A stretch of DNA of 64,000 bases from Kribbella qitaiheensis (lineage in GTDB: Bacteria; Actinomycetota; Actinomycetes; Propionibacteriales; Kribbellaceae). Within the stretch, counting starts at the first letter, position 1. Each line of letters starts with the position of its first letter. The DNA lies in NCBI RefSeq assembly GCF_014217565.1, contig NZ_CP043661.1, forward strand, positions 2,108,001 through 2,172,000, in the 5' to 3' direction. Position numbers and translations under genes: made by a program. Positions 62,320 to 64,000 of the stretch are shown piece by piece. The notes under the pieces are model-generated. The model saw only the letters and a program-made list of their open reading frames with translations, did not search any database and had not been told where the DNA came from.

Positions 62320-63047
62320 GCGATTACAAGAAGATCGTGAAGCTGCTCGAGGCGAACGCTGGCGCGAAACGAATGTCGGAAGTGTTTGACGACTTCGTCG
62401 AGATGTCCGCGCTCACCTTTCGGAACGCGGTGGATTCCTGGGGATACGACGAACGGGAGGCGCAGTACCTGCGCATTGCCGGGCGGTACGACCGCGAGGA
62501 GTTGAACCGCTTCGCGCACGCCCTCGCGCTCGTCGTGAAAGCCATGGAACAAGAGCCCTGCGACGTACTCGGCCGTCTCTACATGGAGCTGGAGTTGGGC
62601 AACGGTCGTCTCGGCCAGTTCTTCACCCCCTACGACGTCGCCAGGCTCGTAGCCGGGATGCAGATCGATGGGATTGCCGAACGCGTCCGCTCCCACGGTT
62701 TTGCGGAACTGTACGAGCCGGCGTGTGGAGCGGCCGCGTTCATCGTCGCTGTCTCTCAGGAGATGCGCACCGCCGGGTTGAACCCCCAAACGCAACTGCA
62801 CGTGACGGCAGAAGACATCGCGCGCCAGGCCGTGCACATGGCCTACATCCACCTGTCCCTGCTCCACGTTCCCGCGGTCGTTCACCGCAGGAACACCCTC
62901 ACCATGGAAACGTTCGACACCTGGCGAACACCAGCGCACATCCTCGGTGGATGGGGCTGGAAGTTCCGCCATGCCGATGCTGTGCAAGAGATGCAGACTT
63001 TGCTCGGCGCGACGACGCTGCGCTCTATGGCGGAGGCTCGCTCATGA
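62316..63047 (+). CDS. N6-adenine methylase-like protein, apparently incomplete
   Basis: A 243-residue protein related to type I-like (HsdM) N6 DNA methylases. It has GQFFTPYDVARLVA (about 98-111) and the SAM-site motif YEPACGAAAFIVA (about 132-144). The catalytic NPPY/F motif expected downstream is missing: the chain continues AEDIARQAVHMAYIHLSL and ends with a WGWKF segment. GTG 62316 overlaps the parM stop, so it is co-translated with the partition gene. It could bind SAM or DNA without methylating, or represent a methylase with an unusual catalytic loop. Confidence 0.74.
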   Translation: MSDYKKIVKLLEANAGAKRMSEVFDDFVEMSALTFRNAVDSWGYDEREAQYLRIAGRYDREELNRFAHALALVVKAMEQEPCDVLGRLYMELELGNGRLGQFFTPYDVARLVAGMQIDGIAERVRSHGFAELYEPACGAAAFIVAVSQEMRTAGLNPQTQLHVTAEDIARQAVHMAYIHLSLLHVPAVVHRRNTLTMETFDTWRTPAHILGGWGWKFRHADAVQEMQTLLGATTLRSMAEARS

Positions 63048-63060
63048 ATCGTCCTGACCT

Positions 63061-63366
63061 ATGCATTGGGGGGTGATCGTCTTCCTGCTCGCGATCTTCT
63101 TGTCGATCGCACTGCACGAATTCGGCCACCTGTATTTCACGAGGAAGTACGGCTGCCGGGTCAGCCAGTACGCGGTGGGCTTCGGCCCGACACTGCCCCA
63201 CTCTCAGCAGAGGTGTGAGGAGAACGTGAGGGTTCTCGCCGAGAGGGGCCGGGGGTTGGTGGGCGGGACGCTCGCGGACGCAGCGATCGGCACACACGCC
63301 CCGCCTGTTCAGGGGGTGGCTTCGCGGTGGAACAGGAGCGCCAGTTCCCGCACGTCGGCCAGGTAG
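63061..63366 (+). pseudogene. Truncated site-2 protease (M50, HEFGH)
   Basis: From ATG 63061 the frame begins HWGVIVFLLAIFLSIALHEFGH then TRKYGCRVSQYAVGFGPTL, the N-terminus of M50 site-2 proteases of the RseP/Rip1 type with the zinc motif HEFGH. After about residue 46 (near 63200) similarity stops and the frame runs into unrelated residues. Full enzymes need the later LDG motif and further membrane spans, so this is a fragment. The break may mark a recombination or insertion junction. Confidence 0.7.
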
Positions 63367-63506
63367 TGGCGCAGCTCCACCGGGCTACCGCCGTGGATGG
63401 CGAAGTGCTCGATTCCCGGGATCACGCCGGCGGCATCGTCCGTGACCGTGGCGTTGACCAACGCACCGAACCGGGACCACCAGCCGCGCCGATGCTGACC
63501 TTTCAC
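63309..63506 (-). CDS. Possible gene fragment
   Basis: A 65-residue minus-strand frame from GTG 63506, ending with IEHFAIHGGSPVELRHYLADV followed by RELALLFHREATP. The C-terminal half looks like real protein, the N-terminal part less so. It overlaps the dead tail of the truncated protease. It may be a leftover of a larger chromosomal gene. Confidence 0.3.
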   Translation of the reverse strand: MKGQHRRGWWSRFGALVNATVTDDAAGVIPGIEHFAIHGGSPVELRHYLADVRELALLFHREATP

Positions 63507-63668
63507 GAGTCGGTATCAGTTTCATCCACCACCGACCTGGACCTCCGAAGAGGTGTTGTCGGGGAGGTGTTGGCAGCGGTGATGCAGGCGATGGACACCC
63601 CGTCCCGCTCGACCGCCGGTCTCCGCGCCTCACCATCCGTCTTCGCTCAACGTAGCTCGGTAACTCCA

Positions 63669-64000
63669 TCAGGAAGGCCGCACTTCCCGCCCAAGAGCCG
63701 CAGTGACGGCCCGCTGGTGGACGAGGCCGGTGCGCACGAGCTTGGCCTCCGGGGTGAAGCAGTCCACGATCGTCATGTGGTTGGCCGCGGGGCATACCCC
63801 GCCGTCGACGATGACGGACACCGCGAGGCCGGAGACGGCGAGGAAGGCATGGACCTCGTCGAGGGTCACGGCGGGACCACGGTCATTCGGCCCCGCGTCG
63901 CCGGAGATGTTGGCCGTCGTCGCGGCGACGGGGACCTTGGCCCGTGCCGCCAGTTCGCCGAGGACTCCGGGCGCCATGGTGGTAAGCGCCGGCGAGCCGA
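63669..64000 (-). CDS. Sua5/YrdC-type threonylcarbamoyl-AMP synthase, partial
   Basis: C-terminal part of a Sua5/YciO/YrdC-family protein, which makes threonylcarbamoyl-AMP for tRNA t6A. The segment VPVAATTANISGDAGPNDRG carries the family signature (normally TSANISG), followed by VTLDEVHAFLAVSGLAVSVIVDGG, the usual ending region. The frame runs off the window's right edge, so the N-terminus is not seen. It is normally a chromosomal housekeeping gene; here it sits beside a broken protease gene. Confidence 0.75.
   Translation of the reverse strand, partial: GSPALTTMAPGVLGELAARAKVPVAATTANISGDAGPNDRGPAVTLDEVHAFLAVSGLAVSVIVDGGVCPAANHMTIVDCFTPEAKLVRTGLVHQRAVTAALGREVRPS

Overview
The window is high-GC actinobacterial DNA and looks like the core of a large conjugative plasmid or plasmid-like integrated element. 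Most genes have unknown relatives, but the recognisable ones are a relaxase, a VirD4/TraG coupling ATPase, a ParR/ParM-type actin partition pair, an Lsr2-type silencer, a family B DNA polymerase with primase and helicase genes, and several AAA+ machines. An Lsr2 homologue, the GC content and the actin-type partition pair point to Mycobacteriales or a close relation. No rRNA, intact tRNA, CRISPR array or insertion sequence is visible.

Left arm, + strand (63-21162): a small membrane protein, an uncharacterised protein, the relaxase, a small protein, a two-domain ClpA/B-like AAA+ ATPase, a membrane-anchored coiled-coil protein, the coupling ATPase, a 1851-residue single-chain RNA polymerase-like protein carrying both catalytic barrel signatures (GDKLSDLHGNKG of the beta subunit and DFDGD of beta'), two companion genes and an HU-like protein. 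AT-rich spacers in front of several of these genes carry the same GAATGATT/AATCATTC box.

Middle, mostly - strand (21244-43584): translationally coupled small genes (zinc-ribbon proteins, a membrane-tethered HNH nuclease), an AAA+ ATPase, a lone + strand gene (27488-28864), then a cluster of UvrD-like helicase, ClpB-like ATPase, VWA protein, MoxR ATPase and archaeo-eukaryotic-type primase. Three genes here appear broken by a one-base excess and one by an in-frame TGA.

Replication block, - strand (43770-51624): D5-like helicase, family B polymerase, VRR-NUC nuclease and SNF2-like helicase. Upstream lies a gene-poor stretch (51625-52800) with a composite inverted-repeat array, the best origin candidate. 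Next come a hypothetical gene, a CPBP protease coupled to a RecJ-like nuclease, an Lsr2 homologue with a doubled DNA-binding domain, a SLOG/DUF2493 protein and a DarG-like macrodomain protein.

Right arm (58719-64000): a 1.7 kb gene-free stretch with short repeats, then parR, parM and a coupled methylase-like gene, ending in a truncated site-2 protease and a Sua5/YrdC gene that runs off the window.

Taken together the element seems able to supply its own replication fork, partition, part of its conjugation apparatus, its own silencer and possibly its own transcription. The idea that the RNA polymerase-like protein reads the repeated GAATGATT promoters is inference.
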